DNA of 22,636 nt from Firmicutes bacterium UBA3572 (GCA_002375985.1 DFNH01000016.1:34829-57464), one strand, 5' to 3'. Numbered from the stretch's first letter, positions 1 to 6,370 are shown. The notes: generated by a model from the sequence alone, not told the origin. Translations and numbers: made by a program.

Positions 1-308
1 AGGTCTAGGATTTTTTCCGGGGGAATCTCTTTGATAACCTCTTCGGTCTTAGCGTCGATCACCTGCACCATTATTTTCTTAGTCGCCTGATGAATGGTGA
101 AGCGGAAATGCCGGTCGCGGATTTGCAGAGTCTGGTTGGCCTGCTCGATGGCGACCATCAACTGCCGCTGCAGGGACTCCCCGGAGAGCTCCTCCCGGGC
201 CGGCCTTGAGGGCGAATTTTTCAAGGACTCTTCGGGCGGTAAGGTTTGTGCCCCTTTCGGGACGGCCTTTTCTGCAGGTTTGCTTGGGGTTATTGGTTCC
301 ACCCGCAT
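1..308 (-). CDS. flaG: FlaG family flagellar protein (C-terminus cut by window edge)
   Basis: Translation from the ATG at 308-306 gives 102 codons before the window edge. A variable, Pro-rich N-terminal half (about residues 1-45) is followed by the conserved FlaG part, including RDRHFRFTIHQATKK and the ending VIKEIPPEKILDL that is characteristic of the family. FlaG proteins are small (about 110-130 aa) and affect filament length or stability; their exact mechanism is unclear. Only a few residues should be missing. The start is supported by a strong SD (GGGAGGAGG, plus-strand complement 316-325) 7-8 nt upstream. The gene lies downstream of flagellin on the same strand and has its own sigma-28-like promoter. 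fliD and fliS commonly follow flaG, but they would lie outside this window. Confidence 0.88.
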   Translation of the reverse strand, partial: MRVEPITPSKPAEKAVPKGAQTLPPEESLKNSPSRPAREELSGESLQRQLMVAIEQANQTLQIRDRHFRFTIHQATKKIMVQVIDAKTEEVIKEIPPEKILD

Positions 309-331
309 AGAGATTACCTCCTCCCTTTCGG

Positions 332-359
332 TTATCGGGCCGGTGGGGTAGAACCTTTA
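332..359 (-). promoter_or_regulatory. Sigma-28 (SigD/FliA) type promoter of flaG
   Basis: On the minus strand TAAA (359-356) is followed by a 16-nt spacer and CCCGATAA (339-332), seven of eight matches to the sigma-28 -10 consensus GCCGATAA. The predicted transcript start near 325 would leave a leader of only about 17 nt that is almost entirely SD. The usual spacer is 15 nt, so this one is a base longer. No experimental support is possible here. Confidence 0.65.
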
Positions 360-386
360 GCGTAGACGGTGGGGATTGGCTCCTTA

Positions 387-424
387 AAGCGCGGAAGCCA
401 CCCGCACGGATGGCTTCCCCGCTT
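387..424 (-). terminator. Probable terminator after flagellin
   Basis: An inverted repeat GGAAGCCA (393-400) / TGGCTTCC (411-418) with a 10-nt loop is flanked by AAGCG / CGCTT (387-391, 420-424), which extends the stem with a small bulge. It lies 35 bp beyond the flagellin stop codon, between flagellin and the flaG promoter. On the minus strand the hairpin is followed by CGCTTTAAGG, so the T-run is weak. Confidence 0.6.
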
Positions 425-458
425 ACCCGGTTGGCTTTTCCGGTCTATCCCCGGCCGT

Positions 459-1295
459 TTAGGCCAGCAGCTGCAGGACGTTTTGGGGCTGCAGGTTGGC
501 CTGGGCCAGCATGGCGATGGAGGACTGCGCCAGAATATTGTACTTGGTGAATTGCATCATTTCGAGCGCCATGTCGGCATCCCGGATCCGCGACTCGGCG
601 GCGGTCAGGTTTTCGGTGGTGATCCCCAGGTCGGTGAGCGTGTATTCCAGGCGGTTCTGCACGGCGCCCAGCTTGGCCCGCTCGGTGGAAACCGTGGTGA
701 TGGCGGTGTCCAACGCACTGATGGCTGCGTTGGCCCCGGTCACGGTACTGATGTTCAGTTCCCCGGTGGCGGTGCCGGCCACAACCCCAAGTCCCGTAGC
801 CGTTAGGTTTGCGATCGCAAAAGTGATGGTCTGCCCCGTGCCCGGGTTCGGCCCCACCTGGATGTCAATGTCGGTGGCGGTGCCGTCCAGCAGCTTCTGT
901 TTGTTGAACTCCTTCTCAGCGGCAATACGGGTGATCTCCTTGCTCAACTGCTCGAATTCCTCATTCAATAGGGCCCGGTCATCGTCGGTCAGCGTCTCGC
1001 TGGCCGCCTGGACCGCCAGCTCCCGCATCCGCTGGAGCATGGAGTGGATCTCCTGGGTGCCGCCCTCGGCCGTCTGGATCAGGGAGACGCCGTCCTGGGC
1101 GTTCCTGGTCGCCTGCTCCAGGCCTCTGATTTGCGCCCGCATCTTTTCCGATACGGCTAGGCCCGCGGCGTCGTCGGCGGCGCGGTTGATCCGGAAGCCG
1201 GACGACAACCTCTCCAGCGCCTTGTTGGCCATGGTCTGGTTGGTGCCCAGCCAGCGATGGACGTTCAAGGCGGCGATGTTGTTCTGAATCCGCAT
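459..1295 (-). CDS. fliC: Flagellin (filament subunit)
   Basis: The 278-aa protein has the conserved flagellin N-terminal D0/D1 region (about residues 1-135, with NNIAALN, ERLSSGFRINRAADDAAGLA and NAQDGVSLIQTAEG) and the C-terminal D1/D0 region (about 190-278, ending QANLQPQNVLQLLA). The central part, about 55 residues rich in Thr, Gly and Ala, is all that remains of D2/D3, so this is a compact, mostly helical flagellin like those of many Firmicutes. It is exported by the flagellar type III apparatus and polymerises into the filament. The ATG at 1295-1293 is preceded by an unusual SD made of seven G (1301-1307). The Maf protein immediately upstream suggests glycosylation of this subunit (inference). 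A sigma-28 promoter precedes it and a hairpin follows. Confidence 0.97.
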   Translation of the reverse strand: MRIQNNIAALNVHRWLGTNQTMANKALERLSSGFRINRAADDAAGLAVSEKMRAQIRGLEQATRNAQDGVSLIQTAEGGTQEIHSMLQRMRELAVQAASETLTDDDRALLNEEFEQLSKEITRIAAEKEFNKQKLLDGTATDIDIQVGPNPGTGQTITFAIANLTATGLGVVAGTATGELNISTVTGANAAISALDTAITTVSTERAKLGAVQNRLEYTLTDLGITTENLTAAESRIRDADMALEMMQFTKYNILAQSSIAMLAQANLQPQNVLQLLA

Positions 1296-1348
1296 GCTTT
1301 CCCCCCCAAAATTAATTTGGACTTGAGCGTTTCCGTAAAACCGTAGTA

Positions 1349-1393
1349 GACGGGGTGTGGACTTTGTACGCTCCCGGGAGCCTTTACCCCGTC
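1349..1393 (-). promoter_or_regulatory. Stem-loop at the predicted 5' end of the flagellin mRNA
   Basis: GACGGGGT (mRNA sense, complement of 1393-1386) pairs perfectly with ACCCCGTC (complement of 1356-1349). The 29-nt loop contains a self-complementary CTCCCGGGAG (1371-1380). The predicted sigma-28 transcript start is at about 1394, so the mRNA would begin directly with this stem. Such 5'-terminal stems are known to protect abundant mRNAs from decay; that role here is inference. Confidence 0.45.
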
Positions 1394-1400
1394 AATGATT

Positions 1401-1427
1401 ATTTCGGTGTCTTCACGCCAAACTTTA
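1401..1427 (-). promoter_or_regulatory. Sigma-28 (SigD/FliA) promoter of flagellin
   Basis: On the minus strand TAAA (1427-1424), exactly 15 nt, then ACCGAAAT (1408-1401) closely resembles the consensus TAAA-N15-GCCGATAA. The TAA of the -35 box is also the stop codon of the upstream maf gene, so promoter and coding region interlock. The predicted start near 1394 gives a leader of about 98 nt. Flagellin genes are classic sigma-28 targets, which supports the call. Confidence 0.75.
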
Positions 1428-3221
1428 GCTTGTGGGCAGCACTCTTTCCAACTGTGCGCGGAAATGCGCCGCGCTGGCCCTTAGGCTAGAGGCGAAGTTG
1501 GCCAGCAGGTCGATAAAACTTTTGATTTCCTCAGGCGCGCCCGCATCCAGCGCCGGCTTGCGGGCGGTGGCGAGGAGTTCCAGGTTTTGCACCGTGCGCT
1601 TGATGGCGTTTTGGTAAGCGGTGTTGTTCCGGGCCGTATTCAGCTTGTCCACGGCCGCGTTCAGGCGCCGGACCAGAGCCGGGGTCACGGACACGTTGTT
1701 CCGGGACAGGGCGGTTAGTTCCCGTTCCGCTGCGGCCGCCAGGGCCTCCAGCGCCGCCAGTTCGCGGTTCAGGATTTGTAGCGGCTCCCGTAAGCGCTCG
1801 GCAATCTGTTCCCGGGACGGCGTGTCCCGGCCGGGAGAGGGCGGTTCGAAACGGCGGTGCCGCTGTTCCCGGGCCCAGCGCACGAAATCCAGCGTGCGGG
1901 TGCCGGCGATCGCTAGCCCCCGCGAAGCGTTGTAAACCCGGGCGCCGGTCCGGGTAACCCCGGCCACACAGGCCTCCAGTTCCCGGAGCATCGCCAGCAG
2001 GGAGTGGGTGGTGTAGACGGTGTCGCCGGCGACACTGGGGCGGGGGAAATACTCCCCGACGGGCGGGGATGAGCGCCGCCCGGCGTAGTACCGGTCCGGG
2101 TCGGGAAAAGAGAGGTCCTGTCCCAGGAGCACGATCTCCGGGCAACCGAGGCCGCTGATGTACCGCAGGGTGGGGATGGCCACCGAGCTGGCGTCCGGCA
2201 GCACCCCCTTGTCCGACCCCAATTTTTCGCCAATCCAGCGCGGCAGGTGTTCCTGGTCGGCAAAAGCCGACAGTTTGGGGCCGGCGAACTCCTTTACAAT
2301 CCGCGGGTGCAGAGAAGAAGAGAAAACAAGGGTGACCGCGGGCAGGTTCAGGCAGTCCTTAAGGGCGTGGTAATTCCCTTCCCCGGGGTCGATGGAGACC
2401 ACGTAGTCCGGGTGGATGCCGGCCCGCACCAGCGGCACCAGGCCGGTGCCCGCCGCGACTATCGGCACTTTTCCCACCAGCTCCCGCAGCGCCTCCAGGT
2501 GTTCGTCAAGCGAAGGTCCGGCGGCCACCATGACCGCCGGCGTGCTCTTTAAAGCGCTCTTTAAGGTGGCGATGCCGGGGTTGGCGAACACTTCTATCAG
2601 GTTGGCGATGCTGTTTTCCAGCCACTGTGCTTTCCAGTGCTCACGCGTTTGGAAGCCTATCCGGATGTACCTGGTGATTTCGGTGATGCCGCTGGCCCAC
2701 CGGCGGTATTCTTCCGGGAAGAGGTGGCGGTAAACGGGAAGTTCGACCGCCTTTATCGTGCTGTCGAGGGCCCCGCGCATGAGGACGCGGAGCAGGGGGC
2801 TCCCGACCGAAGTGTCCACCGCTTGTTGGATCAACACCCGCTTGTGTTTGATGATGGGCCGTATGTCGCGCAGTTCCAGCAGGCGGCGCCACCAGCCGGG
2901 GTCGGGCTCAAAGACCACCACCTGTGCGCGAGGATCTCTTTTCAGCAACGCTTCCAGGTGATAGCCGAGACCGAGGCCGAAAACGACGTAGGTCACCCGC
3001 CCGGCCGGAGGTGGGGCGGCGACCGCCTTGGCCGCCCAGGCCGCGGCTTCCCGGCGGGGATCGTAGTGACTGTAAAGGGGGCGGCCCCGCCACACCGGTA
3101 CGGGGTCGCCGTTTCGGGCCGTGATCACCTCCAGGTCCTGGACCGGGGGTTTTGCGCGCAGGATCTCGGCCAGGGCCGGATTATGGTGCTGGAGGGCGCG
3201 CAGGTTCTGCTCCCAGATCAC
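1425..3221 (-). CDS. maf: Maf-type motility accessory factor (DUF115), probable flagellin glycosyltransferase
   Basis: The 598-aa protein matches the motility accessory factor family. An N-terminal Rossmann-like region carries a glycine-rich motif (VVFGLGLGYHLEALL, residues 79-93). The central DUF115/MptE-like domain begins near residue 228 with PAVMVAAGPSLDEHLEAL and continues through DYVVSIDPGEGNYHALK. A helical C-terminal region rich in Ala, Leu and Arg follows (about 470-598). In several bacteria Maf proteins are needed to add nonulosonic acids to flagellin; the sugar used here cannot be told from sequence. The gene overlaps the preceding 182-aa gene by 4 nt (ATGA), so the two are translationally coupled, and its stop codon forms the flagellin -35 box. 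Its position directly upstream of flagellin fits glycosylation of the subunit before export. Confidence 0.88.
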   Translation of the reverse strand: MIWEQNLRALQHHNPALAEILRAKPPVQDLEVITARNGDPVPVWRGRPLYSHYDPRREAAAWAAKAVAAPPPAGRVTYVVFGLGLGYHLEALLKRDPRAQVVVFEPDPGWWRRLLELRDIRPIIKHKRVLIQQAVDTSVGSPLLRVLMRGALDSTIKAVELPVYRHLFPEEYRRWASGITEITRYIRIGFQTREHWKAQWLENSIANLIEVFANPGIATLKSALKSTPAVMVAAGPSLDEHLEALRELVGKVPIVAAGTGLVPLVRAGIHPDYVVSIDPGEGNYHALKDCLNLPAVTLVFSSSLHPRIVKEFAGPKLSAFADQEHLPRWIGEKLGSDKGVLPDASSVAIPTLRYISGLGCPEIVLLGQDLSFPDPDRYYAGRRSSPPVGEYFPRPSVAGDTVYTTHSLLAMLRELEACVAGVTRTGARVYNASRGLAIAGTRTLDFVRWAREQRHRRFEPPSPGRDTPSREQIAERLREPLQILNRELAALEALAAAAERELTALSRNNVSVTPALVRRLNAAVDKLNTARNNTAYQNAIKRTVQNLELLATARKPALDAGAPEEIKSFIDLLANFASSLRASAAHFRAQLERVLPTS

Positions 3222-3766
3222 ATGGCCTCACCAGCCGCCAGCTCGATCCGGGCCAGCCGGGCCTGGAATTTCTCCAGGGTTCCCTGGAGCTCGTAAAGCA
3301 GAAAGTCTCCCACTTCGACGGCACCATTTTGCTCGGCCGTGGCCACCAGGGTCCGCGCGGTTTCCAGCAGCTGCTCCGGCCAGCCGGCGAGATCTACACC
3401 GCGGGCGGTCAGGAAAAAGCTCATTTCCCGGAGCCAGCCCAGGGCTTCGGCCAGCTGGACCAGGGCGTCCAGCGAACCGTGTCCGGCGTAAAAACTGTCC
3501 GCGATTCCGGGAAGCTGCTGCAGCCAGCGTCCGAGGAAACCGCGGGCGTCGGCGAGCGTGGCGGCGAGTAGTTCGGATTCGGTGTAGAATACCAGTGTTA
3601 CCGGCATGTCGTCATCAAGCCGCCGGAGACGGTCGTCTATTTCCGTGTAGAAAACTTCCTCGCCTGCCTCGGCGCAGTAAAGGTAGTAGCCGGCTTTCAG
3701 CTGCCCGGAAACCACGGTGTCCAACTGCGCCACCGCCTCCCGCGCGCTTGTTTGCACCTTCTTCAC
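3218..3766 (-). CDS. Unrecognised 182-aa protein coupled to maf
   Basis: I do not recognise this family. The protein is 182 aa, acidic and Leu/Ala-rich, with no signal peptide or clear membrane segment. A mixed N-terminal part (about 1-65, including GYYLYCAEAGEEVFYTEIDD and PVTLVFYTE) is followed by a mostly helical region to the end. The GTG start at 3766-3764 is chosen because AAGGAG lies 10 nt upstream; an earlier overlapping GTG runs directly into TGA. Its end overlaps the maf start by 4 nt, so it is almost certainly co-expressed with Maf. A plausible role is a Maf partner, flagellin-glycosylation helper or filament-stage chaperone, but that rests only on position. The reading frame is intact and its codon use resembles its neighbours. 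Confidence 0.8.
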   Translation of the reverse strand: MKKVQTSAREAVAQLDTVVSGQLKAGYYLYCAEAGEEVFYTEIDDRLRRLDDDMPVTLVFYTESELLAATLADARGFLGRWLQQLPGIADSFYAGHGSLDALVQLAEALGWLREMSFFLTARGVDLAGWPEQLLETARTLVATAEQNGAVEVGDFLLYELQGTLEKFQARLARIELAAGEAM

Positions 3767-3811
3767 ACGAAACCAGCTCCTTACTGTATAGTCTCACGAG
3801 GATGTTTTTGC

Positions 3812-3866
3812 ATTTGGGCTTCACTTTCCTTAGTATTTATTTTCGATAAACGGAAGCGGAACCTTA
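3812..3866 (-). promoter_or_regulatory. Candidate sigma-28 promoter(s) of the 182-aa gene and maf
   Basis: Two overlapping possibilities are visible on the minus strand. The nearer is TAAA (3839-3836), a 16-nt spacer and GCCCAAAT (3819-3812), which would start transcription about 40 nt before the GTG. The farther is TAAG (3866-3863), 15 nt and ATCGAAAA (3847-3840). Each matches the GCCGATAA -10 element at only five of eight positions, so neither is secure. Confidence 0.35.
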
Positions 3867-4071
3867 AACGTTGCAGAAAATTGTTATCAACGGACGGCCG
3901 GACACCGGTAGTGTGCGGTGCCAAAAACATGATGGGGTATTACGGCGAATGCCTGTCTGCCGCCCGCGAATTAGGATGTCAACCTGCGGGTTGTGGTTAC
4001 ACTGCGGCGGACGTTTGGACTACCCGGTTATTTAGTTGTTCTGATCGCAGGTGTATCCGGGACGACGGCTG

Positions 4072-4109
4072 GTTGCCGGGTACGGTTTAAATGGCAACGT
4101 GTTGCCGGG
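4072..4109 (+). repeat. GTTGCCGGG direct repeats with an inverted GGCAAC half-site
   Basis: GTTGCCGGG occurs at 4072-4080 and again at 4101-4109. The inverted half-site GGCAAC (4093-4098) forms GGCAAC-GT-GTTGCC with the second copy. Three spaced half-sites upstream of a gene can be an operator. No regulator is identified and chance in GC-rich DNA cannot be excluded. Confidence 0.3.
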
Positions 4110-4193
4110 CTGGTGTTAAAGTCCGGCCATTTACTACCGAAGAGATTAGATGAAGCAGGTTTCGGGACCAACCGGCCGGTGTAAAGAGGATAA

Positions 4194-4204
4194 GGGGGAG
4201 GAAG
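4194..4204 (+). promoter_or_regulatory. Shine-Dalgarno that fixes the SLH gene start
   Basis: The purine run GGGGGAGGAAG ends 2 nt before the GTG at 4207, with the GGAGG core (4197-4201) 5 nt away. The in-frame ATG at 4150 has no comparable SD and would place charged residues ahead of the signal peptide, so GTG 4207 is preferred. Confidence 0.75.
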
Positions 4205-4206
4205 TT

Positions 4207-5997
4207 GTGAGACAGCAAAAAAACACTACCCCGGCGTTTGCGTACCAAGCGCGAGATGGCTTGGCGGCGGCGGTGATGGCTTTGCTGGCCGGGCTGTTGT
4301 TCTGTGCCCTGGTGTTTGCCGCGCCTGCGGCCTGGGCCGGGGTCACCCTTGACAAGGCCGATCCGCCGGACGGTCAGGTTGGGGAGGCGTACAGCCACAC
4401 CTTCACCGCTACCGGGGGCTCGGGGACGTATACCTTTTCCCAAACGGGAGGCACCTTACCCGCGGGTTTGAGTTTGGATTCCGGGGGTGTGTTGCGCGGT
4501 ACGCCTGCCGAAGCGGGAACCTTTAAGTACACCATTTCGGTGTCCGACGGCACTTACAGCGATGCCCACGAGTTTACGCACCTGATAAATCCGCCGCCGC
4601 TGCACGTTAAAGAGGTGCTGTTTGACGGTAAGGCGGCGGTAAGCCCGTACGTGACCGCGAAAAATTATCTGCGCATTGAGGTGCGGACCAACGTGGCTGC
4701 GGAGGTGCGGTTCGGGCGCGTAGCGGTTATCGGTGAAGACGGGGAAATCAGTACCCGGTACACCGGCCTGGAATTGAACTACGACGACAGCGGTACCGAC
4801 TACGTGTACACCATCGGAAAGTATCCCCTCCGGCCCGGCGGCAACACCGTTACGATCAGCGTAAAACGGGATCGGGACCGGGAGACCCTGCGCTACGGGG
4901 TGAACTATCCGGATGCGCCTACGGTGGGCGCGGAGTACTACGTCGGGGACGTCACCGGGGAACGGCGGGTTAGCGCCTTTGGCGGGGCCTTTAGCCTTGA
5001 CCTGGGGCGCAACAACTATCTTGTCGGCGCGGACGGGGCTTTTGCCGACAACCAGAGCATTACCGTTAGCGTGAGCGGGGCACCGACAAACGAACCTGAG
5101 GGGTTCGTTCGTATCAGTCCGGTGTTTGGGATCAAGGGCGCGAAGTCGGATTACCGCCTCGGCAATCCCGGAGAGTTGACCCTGAAGTATACAAGTCTGG
5201 GAGCGGTGCCGGAGAGTATCACCGTCTGGCGGGCGGACGATGCGGATTTTTCCTCCGGGCTGGAGAACTTGGGCGGGGTGGTCAACCAGCGCGCCGGCAC
5301 GGTCACCGTACAGGTCGAGGGCCTGTTCGGGGGCTACTACGCCGTATTCACGAGCATCATTGGTGCGGAAACCTACGCCGACCTGCCGGAGGACGGCTGG
5401 TACTACCATGCCGTTTCGGCCTTGAGAGCCAAGGGGGTAATGGAGCGCGCCGATACGGCCTGGGGCTATTTGGATCCGGGTGCGAACAAGTTCGGGTTGA
5501 CTGCGGATTACAAGATGTGCCGGGGCGAGTTTGCCTTCATGATGGTGCGGGCACTGGGGCTGCCGTTGCTGGATGTATCCGCATCGTTATTCAGTGATGT
5601 AACGCAGAAGGAACTGGGAAAGCAAATCTACGTGCGCGCCGTTGAGACGGCAGCTTTCCACGGTTTGGTCGATGGTTTCCCCGACGGAAAGTTTCATCCG
5701 AAAGCAACTGATGAACATGGTACGCTTACCCGCGAGCAGGCGGCGGCGATCATAGCCCGGGCGGCGGGCCTGCGGCTGGATACCAGGGAGTCCAGCGTGA
5801 ATGCTGCGCTCAGCAGAATGTACAGCGACTGGGATACAGGAATTTCTCTCTGGGCCCGCTCTTCGGTGCTGGCTTGTTCCAGGGCCGGGTTAATGGGCGG
5901 CTTTCTTGACGGTACGTTTCAGGGTCGCGCGGAACTGACCCGGGCGCAGGCGGCGTCCCTGGTGCACCGGTTTATGGAGCACCAGAAGTTGCTGTAA
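4207..5997 (+). CDS. Secreted S-layer-homology protein with an Ig-like putative domain
   Basis: From the GTG start the protein is 596 aa. Residues 1 to about 45 form a signal peptide with a long hydrophobic core, ending FAAPAAWA. A putative Ig (He_PIG-type) domain follows at about 50-130, with PPDGQVGEAYSHTFTATGGSG and the LPAGLSLDSGGVLRGTPAEAGT pattern. About 260 residues of beta-rich sequence that I cannot assign come next. Three SLH repeats lie at about 388-455, 460-535 and 537-596, recognised by YADLPEDGWYY, FSDVTQ and MYSDWD openings and the TREQAAAIIAR / TRAQAASLVHR endings. SLH triplets bind secondary wall polymer, so the protein is probably an envelope-anchored surface protein. It is flanked by flagellar genes on both sides but has its own terminators; a link to motility is only inferred. 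Length and frame look complete. Confidence 0.88.
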   Translation: MRQQKNTTPAFAYQARDGLAAAVMALLAGLLFCALVFAAPAAWAGVTLDKADPPDGQVGEAYSHTFTATGGSGTYTFSQTGGTLPAGLSLDSGGVLRGTPAEAGTFKYTISVSDGTYSDAHEFTHLINPPPLHVKEVLFDGKAAVSPYVTAKNYLRIEVRTNVAAEVRFGRVAVIGEDGEISTRYTGLELNYDDSGTDYVYTIGKYPLRPGGNTVTISVKRDRDRETLRYGVNYPDAPTVGAEYYVGDVTGERRVSAFGGAFSLDLGRNNYLVGADGAFADNQSITVSVSGAPTNEPEGFVRISPVFGIKGAKSDYRLGNPGELTLKYTSLGAVPESITVWRADDADFSSGLENLGGVVNQRAGTVTVQVEGLFGGYYAVFTSIIGAETYADLPEDGWYYHAVSALRAKGVMERADTAWGYLDPGANKFGLTADYKMCRGEFAFMMVRALGLPLLDVSASLFSDVTQKELGKQIYVRAVETAAFHGLVDGFPDGKFHPKATDEHGTLTREQAAAIIARAAGLRLDTRESSVNAALSRMYSDWDTGISLWARSSVLACSRAGLMGGFLDGTFQGRAELTRAQAASLVHRFMEHQKLL

Positions 5998-6031
5998 CTC
6001 GCGGAAACCCTGAATCCTTTCGTAGTCCCGG

Positions 6032-6076
6032 AAACGGGAGCCGGCGGGGAATGATCTGCCGGCTCCCGGCCCGTTT
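6032..6076 (+). terminator. Hairpin terminator after the SLH gene
   Basis: GGGAGCCGGC (6036-6045) pairs perfectly with GCCGGCTCCC (6058-6067) across a 12-nt loop. AAAC (6032-6035) and GTTT (6073-6076) extend the stem past an internal bulge. It lies 35 bp after the SLH stop codon. The stem is very strong, but only a short T-run follows. Confidence 0.65.
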
Positions 6077-6089
6077 GGGGCGGCACGCG

Positions 6090-6122
6090 CCGGCCAGGCG
6101 GGAGGGCCGGGAGAAATTTTTG
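6090..6122 (+). terminator. Second terminator-like hairpin
   Basis: CCGGCC (6090-6095) pairs with GGCCGG (6105-6110) around a 9-nt loop, and a run of five T (6117-6121) follows six bases later. Together with the preceding hairpin it would separate SLH-gene transcription from the flagellar operon leader. Confidence 0.5.
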
Positions 6123-6235
6123 CTTCAGCCTTCTTAAGGAAGAAATTTCGAAAAAAATTTGCAAAAACTCTTCCCAAGAAGGGAAACAAGTGCCAAAATG
6201 TTAAAGAAAAAAGAAATACGGTAGTTTCTGTTGTC
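6123..6235 (+). other. AT-rich segment ahead of the riboswitch, presumed promoter region
   Basis: This segment is much richer in A and T than the rest of the window and must contain the start of the basal-body operon transcript if the riboswitch is at its 5' end. It holds small inverted repeats (TTCCC-AAGAA-GGGAA at 6171-6185; GAAATTTC at 6142-6149). I cannot find a convincing sigma-A or sigma-28 promoter pair, so the promoter is placed here by position only. Confidence 0.35.
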
Positions 6236-6334
6236 AGCTACCCCGGAGGGCAAACCGGTACGAAAGTCCGGGACGCAAAGCTACAGGTCCATAGATTTGC
6301 AAAGAACGGGACGGCTGGGCTGCAAGGGGAGGTG
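6236..6334 (+). promoter_or_regulatory. Cyclic-di-GMP-I (GEMM-I) riboswitch aptamer
   Basis: The conserved GEMM-I core is present in order: AGGGCAAACC (6247-6256), a GNRA-capped P2 (CCGG 6255-6258 with CCGG 6268-6271, loop GAAA 6262-6265), then GGGACGCAAAGC (6270-6281) and the P3 region closing with GACGGCTGGGCTGC (6310-6323). The base that corresponds to Vc2 G20 is G (6249), which fits c-di-GMP rather than the known cGAMP-binding variants with A, and the stacking A47 equivalent is 6277. P1 can form from CTACCCC (6238-6244) and GGGGAGG (6326-6332). P3 matches the consensus less well. C-di-GMP riboswitches commonly control motility genes, and this one lies 217 nt upstream of the 21-gene basal-body operon. 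Confidence 0.88.
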
Positions 6335-6370
6335 CAGAGTTTGCGCGGCCGCCCTGTTGGGGCGGCTTGT
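6320..6370 (+). terminator. Probable expression platform: alternative hairpin and GC-rich terminator-like stem
   Basis: CTGCA (6320-6324) can pair with TGCAG (6333-6337), which would break the riboswitch P1 by using its 3' side. Just beyond, GCCGCCC (6348-6354) pairs with GGGCGGC (6360-6366) over a 5-nt loop, followed only by TTGT. The second stem looks like an intrinsic terminator but lacks a proper T-run, so the direction of switching cannot be read with confidence. Confidence 0.5.

Larger units (their letters stand above)
3767..4206 (+). other. 440-bp divergent intergenic region without a convincing gene
   Basis: This stretch separates the minus-strand maf pair from the plus-strand SLH gene. 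Its left end holds the candidate sigma-28 promoters. The remainder is a possible long leader or control region for the SLH gene. I find no good TTGACA/TATAAT pair on the plus strand. Two things stand out: a possible three-way-junction fold at 3959-4008 (outer stem GCCGC/GCGGC, inner stems CCGC/GCGG and GTG/CAC) and a cluster of GTTGCC motifs at 4072-4109. Short open frames here show no recognisable protein features. Confidence 0.5.

Noticed and set aside
496..1287. 263-codon open frame on the plus strand opposite flagellin
   Set aside because: Antisense of a highly conserved flagellin; Ser/Val/Arg-rich translation is what the flagellin codons give in reverse.
2637..3849. Long plus-strand open frames across maf and the 182-aa gene
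   Set aside because: These are antisense shadows; no SD and no protein-like features, while the minus-strand genes overlap in a regular ATGA pattern.
3752..4090. 112-codon plus-strand frame in the divergent intergenic region
   Set aside because: It is Cys/Arg-rich, has no SD, starts inside the 182-aa gene and crosses its promoter region. No resemblance to any family.
4150..4206. ATG at 4150 as the start of the SLH protein
   Set aside because: It would add 19 polar residues ahead of an otherwise complete signal peptide and lacks the strong SD present before GTG 4207.
4456..5409. 317-codon open frame on the minus strand opposite the SLH gene
   Set aside because: It is a shadow of the GC-rich plus-strand gene, whose translation has clear Ig-like and SLH domains. 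The antisense product shows only His/Arg/Val-rich sequence without recognisable motifs.
6171..6185. TTCCC-AAGAA-GGGAA as an operator or attachment site
   Set aside because: The repeat is short, in an AT-rich stretch with several other small palindromes, and no recombinase or regulator gene is nearby.
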